DNA of 36,701 nucleotides. It comes from Chloroflexota bacterium. GTDB lineage: Bacteria; Chloroflexota; Chloroflexia; Chloroheliales; Chloroheliaceae. Shown in pieces: positions 6,996 through 14,603 of this stretch. The notes beneath the pieces were generated by a model. It was not told the DNA's origin. It saw nothing but the letters and a program-made list of their open reading frames with translations, and ran no database searches. Both the position numbers and the translations under genes were made by a program. The stretch covers positions 1-36,701 of the forward strand of contig CADDZM010000016.1 of NCBI GenBank assembly GCA_902812345.1, written 5' to 3'. How positions within the stretch are numbered: the first letter of the stretch is position 1; each line of letters opens with the position of its first letter.

Positions 6996-7991
6996 TCATG
7001 CCGCGAAGCATTCCAAAAGCTGGTACTGCTCGATAAGGCGAACCAGGTCTTCGTACTCGTTGACGGTCTTCATCTGTTCGCGCATGGCGGCGGCCCCCGG
7101 AAAGCCGTTAAAGTACCATGTCAGGTGCTTGCGCATTTCGACCATCCCGTGATTGCCTTTGTATTTAACCATCAAATGGGCGTGTTCCAGGGCCGTCTCG
7201 ATAACTTCCGAAAGCGGTGGGCGTCCGGTCCGGTCCCGCTCGAAAATCCAGGGATTACCCATCGCGCCCCGGGCCACCCAGATACCCTGCACGCCGGTTT
7301 CCTCGCGCAGTCGCCGGATAGCTTCCCGGTCGGTAATGTCGCCGCTGCCGCCTACCGGCACCTCGACGCTCTCGACAATCCGGCGGGTAATCGTCCAGTC
7401 GGCGCTGCCTTTGTAAGCCTGTTCTTTGGTGCGCGGGTGAATTGCCAGGGCGGCGGCCCCGGCGTTCTGCATCCTGATAGCGAACTGGGGCTGGACAATC
7501 TCGCTATCGAAAAAGCCCGAACGCATTTTAACCGACACCGGGATATTGACGGCGTTCGCCATCGCCTCGATAATCCGGGCCGCTGTATCGGCGTCTTTAA
7601 GCAGGGACGACCCGCAGGCGTTGCCCACGATTTTCTTTTCGGGACAGCCCATGTTTACGTCCACGCCATCGAAGCCCATTTCCTGGATAACACGGGCCGC
7701 CTCGGCCATGGTTTTCTCGTCGCCGCCCATAATCTGGCCGATGATGGGCCGCTCCCATTCCTCGTAATGCAAAAAGGCTTCATTTTTGGCCGGGGCGTTC
7801 AGCATCATATTGGCGCTTGCCATTTCCGTAAAGACGACGTCGGCTCCGTGCTGCTTGCAAATCTGGCGGAAGGCCGTATCGGTGACGCCCGCCATTGGTG
7901 AAAGGCACTCATAGCCTTCGGGGAGGTCGCTCCACGAAAATTTCTTCTTTTGGTCCACCGGTTTAACCCGGTCAGTCAACTTCTCACTCAT
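6996..7991 (-). CDS. dusB: tRNA-dihydrouridine synthase, DusB-like
   Basis: FMN- and NADPH-dependent enzyme that reduces uridines to dihydrouridine in the D-loop of tRNA. The TIM-barrel signatures are present in order: LSPMAGVTDTAFR at the first strand, FTEMASANMM, GQIMGGDEKTMAEAA, VDVNMGCPEKKIVGNACG (the Cys of GCP being the expected catalytic residue), VSVKMRSGFF, AIHPRTKEQAYKGSADW with the conserved His-Pro-Arg-Thr, VPVGGSGDIT and WVARGAMGNPWIF for the FMN phosphate. About 330 residues is the normal size. An upstream in-frame ATG exists at 8003, but GGGAG sits 5 nt before the ATG at 7991, so that start is preferred. The gene is divergent from the C39-like peptidase gene and leads towards the Rho-like gene. 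The exact Dus class (B type) is a judgement from overall pattern. Confidence 0.92.
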   Translation of the reverse strand: MSEKLTDRVKPVDQKKKFSWSDLPEGYECLSPMAGVTDTAFRQICKQHGADVVFTEMASANMMLNAPAKNEAFLHYEEWERPIIGQIMGGDEKTMAEAARVIQEMGFDGVDVNMGCPEKKIVGNACGSSLLKDADTAARIIEAMANAVNIPVSVKMRSGFFDSEIVQPQFAIRMQNAGAAALAIHPRTKEQAYKGSADWTITRRIVESVEVPVGGSGDITDREAIRRLREETGVQGIWVARGAMGNPWIFERDRTGRPPLSEVIETALEHAHLMVKYKGNHGMVEMRKHLTWYFNGFPGAAAMREQMKTVNEYEDLVRLIEQYQLLECFAA

Positions 7992-8170
7992 CATTACTCC
8001 CATAAAATTTGTCCCGGCCTCCTATTGTAACATATTCCGGTCAGACATTTAGGGGGGTTTTTAAAGAAATTAGCTCTCAAACTTTAGTTAAAAGGTAAGA
8101 CAGCCGGACACAAAGCATACCAGAAGATTAGTAACATGTTAAGTAACTGCGAGATTAAGCCGCAAACCTC

Positions 8171-8198
8171 TTTTCAGCCTAGAAAAAGCTGTTATAAT
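8171..8198 (+). promoter_or_regulatory. Candidate promoter of the C39-like peptidase gene
   Basis: An extended -10 TGTTATAAT (hexamer at 8193-8198) is preceded after 16 bp by TTTTCA (8171-8176). It would give a leader of about 80 nt before the GTG at 8286. Confidence 0.5.
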
Positions 8199-8285
8199 AA
8201 ACTCAGAACAAAAATTCATTTTCTTGAGAGAAAATACTTAATTTGTCGAAATAGCAGTCCAATCAATTTGTAGTACAGATACGGT

Positions 8286-9059
8286 GTGAAAATAGTCTTG
8301 ACGAGAAATAACAAATTCCTCGCGGTTGGGGTTATGGCCCTGGCTTTTCTTGTTGTATTAAATTTGCTCTTTGCTCAAAAAAAAAATGACAATGTCTTGA
8401 TTTCAACGGCGAAAGCCAGTGACCACCAGGTGGCTTCTGTCGAAGTAATCGGCGCAACCGCTGCCGCTGAAGCCCCTACAGAACCCGGCGCGACCCCGGT
8501 GGCTCCCACGGCTCCTGAAACCGCTGCGGCGGAACCTGGCAAGCCGGTTTTCCCGGCTGTCTGGCAGCGCGATAAAGCCCAGTACAACAGTGAAGCCGAA
8601 TGGCAGACCTGGTCGCCCAGCGCCTGTTCAGCAGCCTCCCTTTCGTCAGTATTAATCGGTTACGGCCACCCGGTCAGGATTACCGATGTCCTCTACCAGT
8701 TCCAGCAGGAAAAAGCTATCAAGTCGAGCGTGGGCCTTTTCAAATACGATGTCTTTAATAACATCGCTTCCCAGTACGGCTTGAAGGTAATCTATAGCGA
8801 GGATAAAGACCTTGACGCTCACTTTGGCCGCGTCCTGGGCTACCTTAAACAGGGCTACCCGGTTATCCTGAACGTGCTGGACCCGGTATACTTCCCAAGC
8901 GGTCACTTTATCGTCGCTACCGGCCTCAACCAGGATGGTACGGTTGCTATTATGAATCCCGATCCGACCGGCGGCCAGCAGGTGAACCAGGACTGGACCC
9001 AGGACAGCCTAAGGCTCTACTTTAGCCGGATGAAACGCAGCGCGGCTGTTTTACCTTAA
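8286..9059 (+). CDS. Membrane-anchored C39-like cysteine peptidase domain protein
   Basis: Predicted exported or membrane-tethered protein of 257 residues. A positively charged N-terminus is followed by one hydrophobic segment (about 11-30), then an Ala/Pro/Thr-rich linker (57-90) and a papain-fold domain of the Peptidase_C39_2 type (about 95-250). The likely catalytic set is C114 in SACSAASLSSVL, H207 in GHFIVATGLN and D226 in MNPDP, which are the three conserved spots of this family. C39 enzymes cut double-glycine leader peptides when fused to ABC transporters; free C39_2 proteins are mostly uncharacterised. No transporter or precursor peptide gene is adjacent. The start is GTG at 8286 without a clear Shine-Dalgarno sequence, chosen because it keeps the basic residues before the membrane segment. 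A terminator follows. Fold is confident; substrate unknown. Confidence 0.75.
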   Translation: MKIVLTRNNKFLAVGVMALAFLVVLNLLFAQKKNDNVLISTAKASDHQVASVEVIGATAAAEAPTEPGATPVAPTAPETAAAEPGKPVFPAVWQRDKAQYNSEAEWQTWSPSACSAASLSSVLIGYGHPVRITDVLYQFQQEKAIKSSVGLFKYDVFNNIASQYGLKVIYSEDKDLDAHFGRVLGYLKQGYPVILNVLDPVYFPSGHFIVATGLNQDGTVAIMNPDPTGGQQVNQDWTQDSLRLYFSRMKRSAAVLP

Positions 9060-9105
9060 TAGTAGCCAGTAAAATACTAGTCAGTACCCGGTGGTCAGTA
9101 ATTAG

Positions 9106-9142
9106 TAATTAAAAAGCGAGGCCGAGCCTCGCTTTTTAATTA
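9106..9142. terminator. Bidirectional terminator with a 17-bp stem
   Basis: TAATTAAAAAGCGAGGC (9106-9122) is perfectly complementary to 9126-9142 around a CGA loop. The stem ends in A-run and T-run, so it works on both strands, between the convergent peptidase and methyltransferase genes. Confidence 0.9.
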
Positions 9143-9190
9143 CCCTTTTAAGTTGTCAAAAAAATGGTCCCGAAGTTCAAAATTCAAGGT

Positions 9191-9871
9191 TCAAAGTTTA
9201 ACGCCCCAGACGATATAGACGGGGTCTTTGGCGGCATATAAAGTGGCAAAGATGCTGGCGCTGTGGTGGCGGGTGTCTATGTCGGTAAAGACCCGGGGCG
9301 GGGCAAAAGCGCCGCTATCCTCGAAATATTGCCGGACTAACTCTACCCTCCCTGGCTCGTCCAGGCTACGCCACAGGGCGACCGCTTTAGTTGGGAACAT
9401 CCGGTTCGAGAAAGAAACAATATAAATCCCGCCCGGTTTAAGCACCCGACCCACCTCTTTAAAAACAGCCAGCGGACGGCTCAGGTACTGAACCGATACC
9501 GTTGTCAGGGCCGCGTCAAAGTGGTTGTCCTCGAAAGGCAGGGCCGGATTGCGGTTCAAGTCCTGCACGAAATATTGGTTTAGCTGGTCGTTAGCCTGCA
9601 ACTCAATCTCGTTCATGCCGTGCCCAACCACGAAACCTGGATTATATTCGGCGGGCAAATGGCTTTTGAAGCTGCTCATCAGGTCGAGAATGACCCCATC
9701 AGGCGGCAATTTCTCGGCGAAGAATTTGCCCAGGGTGGCAATAAAATGGTCGTCCACGTGGACTACCAGGCGAGGTTCGAGGTAAAACCGGCTGTCGGTG
9801 CTTTCATCCACCCGCTGCCAGTTGGCGGGTTGGGCCAGGTTAAAGTGAAGCGGTTTGCCGGGATGGTTCAT
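9191..9871 (-). CDS. Class I SAM-dependent methyltransferase (Methyltransf_11-like)
   Basis: A 226-residue Rossmann-fold methyltransferase. Visible parts are motif I in an unusual form, GVILDLMSSFKSHLP (59-73), where the normal Gly-rich loop DxGxGxG is replaced by DLMSSFKSH; the acidic residue at the end of strand 2 (GMNEIEL); FVQDLNRNPALPFEDNHFDAA (101-121, motifs II-III); and GRVLKPGGIYIVSFSN (141-156). The DLxSSxxSHLP form of motif I occurs in a set of plastid and bacterial methyltransferase-like proteins of unknown substrate. The C-terminus (ASIFATLYAAKDPVYIVWGVK) resembles those proteins too. It is transcribed alone, ending in the shared terminator at 9106-9142. The substrate cannot be deduced. 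Family confidence is high, but the altered SAM loop leaves some doubt about activity. Confidence 0.8.
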   Translation of the reverse strand: MNHPGKPLHFNLAQPANWQRVDESTDSRFYLEPRLVVHVDDHFIATLGKFFAEKLPPDGVILDLMSSFKSHLPAEYNPGFVVGHGMNEIELQANDQLNQYFVQDLNRNPALPFEDNHFDAALTTVSVQYLSRPLAVFKEVGRVLKPGGIYIVSFSNRMFPTKAVALWRSLDEPGRVELVRQYFEDSGAFAPPRVFTDIDTRHHSASIFATLYAAKDPVYIVWGVKL

Positions 9872-10282
9872 TTTTAATTACTCCTGTGCTTAGGCTTAAA
9901 TCCCATTTTCTTATTTTATGCTTCTTATTATACCAAGAACGGATAAAGAGTAGAGATTAGTGACGCCCGCCCATGTCACTTCAAATGGCCTGAATAGTAA
10001 CAGCGAGAGTTGCAAAGCTGCTGAACAGCCTAACGCACTACTCCCTAAACCCTGATATTTTGCTAATCATCCCGACAAGTAGTATTCTCTGCAAGTATTA
10101 ACAAAAACTACTAAATATCAGGTGCAACTTAAATACGCTAAAGAGGCTTTCTGATTACACCTGATTAATCAGGGCAGACCCTCGGCTCACAAAGCTACCC
10201 GTACCCGCATCTTGCTCAAGCCCAAAAAGGGTTTAACGATAAGCGAAAAGCCTGGATTGGGTACTAGAAGCATGGACTACCG
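9872..10282. other. Intergenic region with inverted repeats, upstream of the UbiB-like gene
   Basis: No gene or tRNA is seen in these 411 bp between two divergent genes. There are two symmetrical elements. One is an interrupted stem: CCTGATATTT (10051-10060) pairs with AAATATCAGG (10113-10122), and inside it AGTAGT (10078-10083) pairs with ACTACT (10107-10112). The other is the perfect 14-bp palindrome CCTGATTAATCAGG at 10160-10173. The UbiB-like gene that follows lacks a clear ribosome binding site. Confidence 0.6.
10160..10173. promoter_or_regulatory. 14-bp palindrome, possible operator
   Basis: CCTGATTAATCAGG is a perfect palindrome 110 bp before the UbiB-like start. Size and symmetry fit a binding site for a dimeric regulator; none is identified. 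Confidence 0.35.
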
Positions 10283-12019
10283 ATGAGTACCGTTGAAATA
10301 AGACCGGCCACAAAAAGTCTACCCATTTCCCTGAAAGCCAGGCGGAAACGCATTGTTGGCCTTTTTCGCTACCTGCTGATTGATATTCTCAAAGAGCAGG
10401 CTCAGGGCAAAATCCTCGGTAAAAAATTTATCGAGAAGCGTTCTGAAGTCCGCAACCGCAAGCGGGCCCAGCGTTTTGTCGCGACCTCCCTCGAATTGGG
10501 CGGCGTCCTGATAAAACTGGGCCAATATCTCAGCACACGCTTTGACCTGCTGCCCGAAGTCTGGCTGGAAGAACTTAGCCGCCTGCAAGATTCGGTCTTG
10601 CCGGTAGATTTTAGCCTGCTTAAGCCGATTATCGAGGAAGATTTTGGCGGAACCATCGAAACTCTTTTCCTGGAGTTCAACCCGCAACCGCTGGCCTCGG
10701 CCTCGCTGGGCCAGGTCCACGAAGCCCGCCTGTTAGATGGCTCCCGCGTTGCGGTCAAGGTCCGGCGGCCCGGTATCGAGGTTATTATCGAAGCCGATCT
10801 CGAAGCCCTCAACCGGGTAATAAACTTTTTGCAAAAGCGCACCGACCTGGGCAAACTGGCCGACTTAAAGGGAATTGCCCACGAATTCGAGGTTACGCTG
10901 CGCCGTGAGCTTGATTACATTAAAGAGGCCGAAAGCGCCCGGCGTTTCAAGAATAACCTTAAAAAGCTCAAATATGTCTATGTCCCGGTCGTCTACGGGC
11001 AGCGTTCCAGCGGCCGCGTCCTTACGACCGAATTTATTGACGGTTACAAAGTCACCAATTACCGGGCGATTGAAGCCGCCGGGCTAGACCGCCACAAGGT
11101 CGCCCGCGTCCTGGCAAATTGCTACTTGAACCAGGCTTTGATTGACGGTTTCTTTCACGCCGACCCCCATCCCGGCAATATCTTCGTGCGGTCTGGCCCT
11201 TACGGTTTACAGGTGGTCTTTATTGATTTCGGGATGGTCGGGGAAATTACCAGCGAGATGCGTTTCCAGGTGCGCCGCCTGGTTTTTGCGGTCCTCAACC
11301 GGGATGTCGAGGCGATTATCGCCTCTTTTAAAACGCTTGGTTTTATCAGGCGCGAGGAAGACGTGGACAAAGTCCGGCTTGGCATCAACTATTTTCTGGA
11401 CAAGTTTATGGGCCTCAGCCTGGGCCAGCTAAAAGCCCTCGACCGCCGCAAGCTGTTCGATGAAATCAGCTACATAATCTATAACACCCCGATTTATGTC
11501 CCCAGCGATTTCTCGTTTATGAGCCGCGCCTTTGAAACGCTGTTGGGCCTCTGCACGGGGCTGAGTCCCGCTCTAAACTTTACCGCCGAAGCCCGCCCTT
11601 TCATGCAGCGCCTCATGGCCGAGGAACTCGGTATTCCTGATTTCCCGCCGGAATTGGCCGGATTGATCCATTTGCTGGGAGAGTTGCCGGGGGCGGACAC
11701 GGTCCAGGCCTTCTTAAAATCGCCTACCGGCGAACAGTTGCGCCAGAATGCCCTGCAACTGGTCTCGTTGCCGGTCAAGCTAAATCACAGCCTGGACAAG
11801 TTGGAAACGGGCCGCTTGCAGGTGCAAATACAATCCGGCGAATTAAAGACCTCCGCCGACCGGATTCAGAAGGCCTACGAACGCCTCCTGACGGCAATTC
11901 TGGTAGGTAGTTTCCTCATCTCCGGGGTTATCCTGACGACCGCTTCGGCGCCTTTTTGGGCCACTATATTTTGCCTGCTGGCGGCGATTTTATTAAGTAT
12001 CAGGTTTTTTAGACTTTAA
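10283..12019 (+). CDS. UbiB/ABC1/AarF family atypical protein kinase-like protein
   Basis: Membrane-associated member of the ABC1 (UbiB, ADCK) family of atypical kinases/ATPases, which supports ubiquinone and other isoprenoid lipid metabolism. Family hallmarks are the KxGQ motif in VLIKLGQYLSTR (75-86), which covers the active site; the Ala-rich nucleotide loop ASASLGQVH (138-146) with K159 in VAVKVRRPG; HADPHPGNIFV at 292-302 with the catalytic Asp and Asn; and FIDFGMVGEI with D315. Two C-terminal hydrophobic segments (about 535-575) form a membrane anchor. The 578-residue length is typical. No quinone biosynthesis gene is next to it; the gene has its own terminator and a long upstream region with inverted repeats. 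The start ATG lacks a strong Shine-Dalgarno sequence; the N-terminal MSTVEIRPATKS is otherwise plausible. Family certain, physiological substrate unknown. Confidence 0.93.
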   Translation: MSTVEIRPATKSLPISLKARRKRIVGLFRYLLIDILKEQAQGKILGKKFIEKRSEVRNRKRAQRFVATSLELGGVLIKLGQYLSTRFDLLPEVWLEELSRLQDSVLPVDFSLLKPIIEEDFGGTIETLFLEFNPQPLASASLGQVHEARLLDGSRVAVKVRRPGIEVIIEADLEALNRVINFLQKRTDLGKLADLKGIAHEFEVTLRRELDYIKEAESARRFKNNLKKLKYVYVPVVYGQRSSGRVLTTEFIDGYKVTNYRAIEAAGLDRHKVARVLANCYLNQALIDGFFHADPHPGNIFVRSGPYGLQVVFIDFGMVGEITSEMRFQVRRLVFAVLNRDVEAIIASFKTLGFIRREEDVDKVRLGINYFLDKFMGLSLGQLKALDRRKLFDEISYIIYNTPIYVPSDFSFMSRAFETLLGLCTGLSPALNFTAEARPFMQRLMAEELGIPDFPPELAGLIHLLGELPGADTVQAFLKSPTGEQLRQNALQLVSLPVKLNHSLDKLETGRLQVQIQSGELKTSADRIQKAYERLLTAILVGSFLISGVILTTASAPFWATIFCLLAAILLSIRFFRL

Positions 12020-12037
12020 AATTGGCATAAATGGCAT

Positions 12038-12076
12038 AAAAAAAGACCGGATGTCCTTGAACACCGGTCTTTTTTT
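12038..12076. terminator. Bidirectional terminator
   Basis: Seven A plus GACCGG (12038-12050) pair with CCGGTC plus seven T (12064-12076). It separates the convergent UbiB-like and anti-sigma genes and works in both directions. Confidence 0.9.
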
Positions 12077-12086
12077 GCGGGTTTGA

Positions 12087-12770
12087 CTATATTTTCAAGC
12101 GTCCGGGCGCGCGGGGCCGGGACATTAGCGCGAATACCGTAAACAGGACGGTCGCTATCAGCAAGACTATCTCAATCAGCCGCATATCCGGGCCGCTGCT
12201 CTGGAGGCCGGACGGGGCCGTAGAGGTTGCGCTGGCCGCTGGTTGGGCCGTAGAACTGGCCGTCTGGGTGCCGGTGGTGGTCGGGTTCGGGGCCGAAAGG
12301 CCGCTAACCCCGCCGTTACCGCTGCCGGTCGAAGAAGCCAACGTGCCAACCGGTTCAAGCGTCGCGGTGGGGTCGGCGGTGGCGATGGCTACCTGCTTGG
12401 GTGGGGTTGCCGGGGTAAACGCGCCCGACAAATCCAGGGCGAACGCGAAAATGAGGAAAGCCGCCGCGATAGCCGCCGCGAATTCCGAGAAACGGTAGAC
12501 GGGTGAGGGTTTCAAACGGCGAGCTTGCAGCGGGCTTATAGTGAAAGAACGCGGCGCGGCCTGTTCGGGAAGACGCTGTAATAAAGTGACAGTCTGGCGC
12601 ATCCCCTCAAGGTCGGCCTGGCAAAGGCCGCACTCTTTAAGGTGCTGCTCTAAATTGACGCGCTCGGAAGGGCCGAGGGCATCTTCCTGGAAATCCAGGA
12701 GCAGCGGCAACCACTGGTCCCGGTGGGCTTCGCTCTCATCCCACTCTTTAATTAGTCTTGGCTTATTCAC
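12087..12770 (-). CDS. Anti-sigma factor with zinc-finger (zf-HC2) domain
   Basis: Putative membrane-bound anti-sigma factor for the ECF sigma factor encoded just upstream on the same strand. The cytoplasmic N-terminus carries the HxxxCxxC zinc motif of zf-HC2 (ZAS) domains: H43, C47 and C50 in HLKECGLCQADL. A transmembrane segment lies at about 96-116, then a Thr/Ser/Pro/Ala-rich extracytoplasmic stretch (120-192) and a second transmembrane segment (about 197-216) with a short basic tail. The second membrane pass places the C-terminus back in the cytoplasm, less common than the single-pass form. The start is GTG at 12770; a 192-bp gap separates it from the sigma gene stop, so it could have its own promoter. 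In this family the sigma factor is held until a signal releases it. Good confidence from motif and context. Confidence 0.8.
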   Translation of the reverse strand: MNKPRLIKEWDESEAHRDQWLPLLLDFQEDALGPSERVNLEQHLKECGLCQADLEGMRQTVTLLQRLPEQAAPRSFTISPLQARRLKPSPVYRFSEFAAAIAAAFLIFAFALDLSGAFTPATPPKQVAIATADPTATLEPVGTLASSTGSGNGGVSGLSAPNPTTTGTQTASSTAQPAASATSTAPSGLQSSGPDMRLIEIVLLIATVLFTVFALMSRPRAPGRLKI

Positions 12771-12962
12771 GATTTGCCAACCCTGCTCTAACTACAGAGC
12801 AGAATCCCCCATTAGCGTACAAATATAAGAAAAATGATTGCTTACAACCAATTGGCCGGTATTGCCGAAAAATAAACAGCAAAGCAAGCAATATGCTATG
12901 AAGCTTGCGGCCGTTCTTCTGTCTGATAGGAAGAACCTGGTGAGGGCCGAAAGTCTCCTGTA

Positions 12963-13568
12963 TTATTGACGTAAGTCGCCCGGTAAAAGTTCCTTACTTT
13001 TGTGCAAATACTCTCGGATTTTCAATCTTCCCCGGCTTATCCGCGATTTAACGGTGCCGAGCGAGGCTCCGGTGATATACACGATTTCGTCGTAGCTCAT
13101 TCCCTGGACGTCCGATAAAATAACAACAATGCGCTGCTCATCGGGCAAGCTCTGCAAAGCCTGCGCCAGTTCGCGGGCCAGTTCGCGCCGGGTCGCAAAA
13201 TTCATGGGGTCGCTACCGGGGTCTTCCAGCAAACCCAGGTCAGCCCCGCCGACTTTTTCGGCTTCTTCAATCATTTCGTCGAGGGAAGTGGTGGGCCGCC
13301 GGTTCCGCGAGCGCAGGCGGTCGTAGCAGATATTACTGGCAATCCGCAACAGCCAGGATTTGAAGGAGCCGCCCCGGTACTGGGAAAGCGCCCGGTACGC
13401 CTGAAAAAAGGCATCCTGGGTAGCATCCGCCGCCGCTTCGGCGTCGTTAAGCATCCGGTAGGCCAGGTTATAGACTCGTTGCTCATGATTGGTAACGAGT
13501 TGGTTGAAGGCAGCCAGGTCGCCGCGTTGCGCGGCTGCCACCACTAAATCTTCCGGTTCTTGTTGCAT
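12963..13568 (-). CDS. ECF-type RNA polymerase sigma factor
   Basis: Extracytoplasmic-function sigma-70 family factor of 201 residues. Region 2 spans about 20-90 and includes DATQDAFFQAYRALSQYR (48-65) and the promoter-melting helix FKSWLLRIASNICYDRLRSR. Region 4 (about 133-188) has LPDEQRIVVILSDVQGMSYDEI followed by the helix-turn-helix ITGASLGTVKSRISRGR. Together with the zf-HC2 protein downstream it forms a classic sigma/anti-sigma pair. The linker between regions 2 and 4 is acidic and rather long (95-125). The SAM methyltransferase gene lies upstream on the same strand and ends only 35 bp before this start, so the two may be co-transcribed. The start ATG at 13568 has no strong ribosome binding site. 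Confidence 0.93.
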   Translation of the reverse strand: MQQEPEDLVVAAAQRGDLAAFNQLVTNHEQRVYNLAYRMLNDAEAAADATQDAFFQAYRALSQYRGGSFKSWLLRIASNICYDRLRSRNRRPTTSLDEMIEEAEKVGGADLGLLEDPGSDPMNFATRRELARELAQALQSLPDEQRIVVILSDVQGMSYDEIVYITGASLGTVKSRISRGRLKIREYLHKSKELLPGDLRQ

Positions 13569-13603
13569 TTAGGCTTAAAAAGCGGTTTCTTTCTCAGACC
13601 CGC

Positions 13604-14476
13604 CTAAACTTTGCGGGCCAGGGTCATAATTGACAAACCAAAGGGCAGTGAAAGATTACTCCGGGCCAGCAGGCTTGCTTCCAGGGCCATTATACCTTCC
13701 AGGGTCCGGTTAACCGGCCCAGGGGGCGGCAGCAGGTCGGAATGTACAGGTGTTGGGTCAGTGCTATCCCTGATGAGTTCGGGTCGGGCGGCCATTTTGC
13801 GGGCCTTTACCAGCCGCACCAGGGCCGCCGGTGGGAAAAGCAGGGTATTTAGATAGGTCTGGCGTTCTACGGTTAAACCGGCCTGCTTCAGGCGGTTTGC
13901 CACCATGGAAGCATTATAACGCCGTTGGCACCGGATAGCCAAATCGTGTTCACTGTACAAGAATTGATAGGCCGGTAAATTCAAGATGAAAAGGCCACCT
14001 CGCTTCAACACCCGCCCTACTTCATTAAAACCAGGCTGGTCATCCGGCAAGTTGTTAATTACATCGAAGGAAATTGCCAGGTCGAAAGTATCCGTGGCGA
14101 ACGGGATAGCGGTTATCGAACCCTGCGCAAGCTTCCCGGTCAGGCCGCGCCTCCGGCTGAATTCCAGGGCTTCCCCGGCCAGGTCGAAACCAACCGCCGG
14201 GAAGGGTCGGACTTTGCCGCTAAAACCGTTCAGGAGGTTTTGCAGGTTGGCCCCGGTCCCACAACCGGCATCGAGGGCCAGCGGGTCGGGGTGTTTCGAC
14301 CAGTCGAAATGGCGTTTGAGCAAGGAGACCATATTCCGGCGCATCCCCCGGTACCACCAGTGGCGGTCTTCCACCTCGAACATGACCCGGTATTCGTCCC
14401 GCATCATCTCGGTATGGGGATTGTGACCGCCCCCGCAAATCCCGGGGTGGGTATTCTCAACAGTATCGGGGACCAA
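13604..14476 (-). CDS. Class I SAM-dependent methyltransferase
   Basis: Rossmann-fold methyltransferase. Motif I is LALDAGCGTGANLQNLL, followed by VGFDLAGEALEFSRRRG with the strand-2 Asp, GSITAIPFATDTFDLAISFDVINNL (motif II-III region; positions near the middle of the protein) and EVGRVLKRGGLFILNLPAYQFLYSEHD. The N-terminal MFEVEDRHWWYRGMRR is a segment often seen in bacterial methyltransferases that act on lipids or glycans, and the EHDLAIRCQRRYN stretch resembles the same group. The frame extends to 14506, but AAGGAG lies exactly 6 nt before a TTG at 14476, giving MVPDTVENTHPG as the likely N-terminus of about 290 residues. A TATAAT on the minus strand at 14516-14521 could be its -10. It sits between two ECF sigma loci. 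The substrate is unknown. Confidence 0.85.
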   Translation of the reverse strand: MVPDTVENTHPGICGGGHNPHTEMMRDEYRVMFEVEDRHWWYRGMRRNMVSLLKRHFDWSKHPDPLALDAGCGTGANLQNLLNGFSGKVRPFPAVGFDLAGEALEFSRRRGLTGKLAQGSITAIPFATDTFDLAISFDVINNLPDDQPGFNEVGRVLKRGGLFILNLPAYQFLYSEHDLAIRCQRRYNASMVANRLKQAGLTVERQTYLNTLLFPPAALVRLVKARKMAARPELIRDSTDPTPVHSDLLPPPGPVNRTLEGIMALEASLLARSNLSLPFGLSIMTLARKV

Positions 14477-14515
14477 ATTGTTCTCCTTGCTTAAAAATAT
14501 TTTCAAGAAATATAA

Positions 14516-14521
14516 ATTATA
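14516..14521 (-). promoter_or_regulatory. Candidate -10 element for the methyltransferase gene
   Basis: Minus-strand TATAAT about 40 bp before the proposed TTG start and just downstream of the terminator at 14561-14594. The -35 is poor (GTTTTA at 17-bp spacing). Confidence 0.35.
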
Positions 14522-14560
14522 TCGGAGGATGCGTCAATTAAAACGGAGTGTGTGCAAAAG

Positions 14561-14594
14561 AAAGCAGCCCTATCAGGTAGAAAAGGGCTGCTTT
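14561..14594 (-). terminator. Terminator after the DUF5667-type gene
   Basis: AAAGCAGCCCT (14561-14571) is complementary to AGGGCTGCTTT (14584-14594). On the minus strand the stem is followed by TTTCTTTTG. Confidence 0.8.
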
Positions 14595-14603
14595 AAGAAG
14601 CAA

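Noticed and set aside
7125-7901. Plus-strand open frame of 258 codons opposite the dus gene
   Set aside because: Shadow of a well conserved dihydrouridine synthase gene.
13599-13617. CCCGC/GCGGG stem at the end of the methyltransferase gene as a terminator
   Set aside because: Stem is only 5 bp and no T-run follows on the minus strand.
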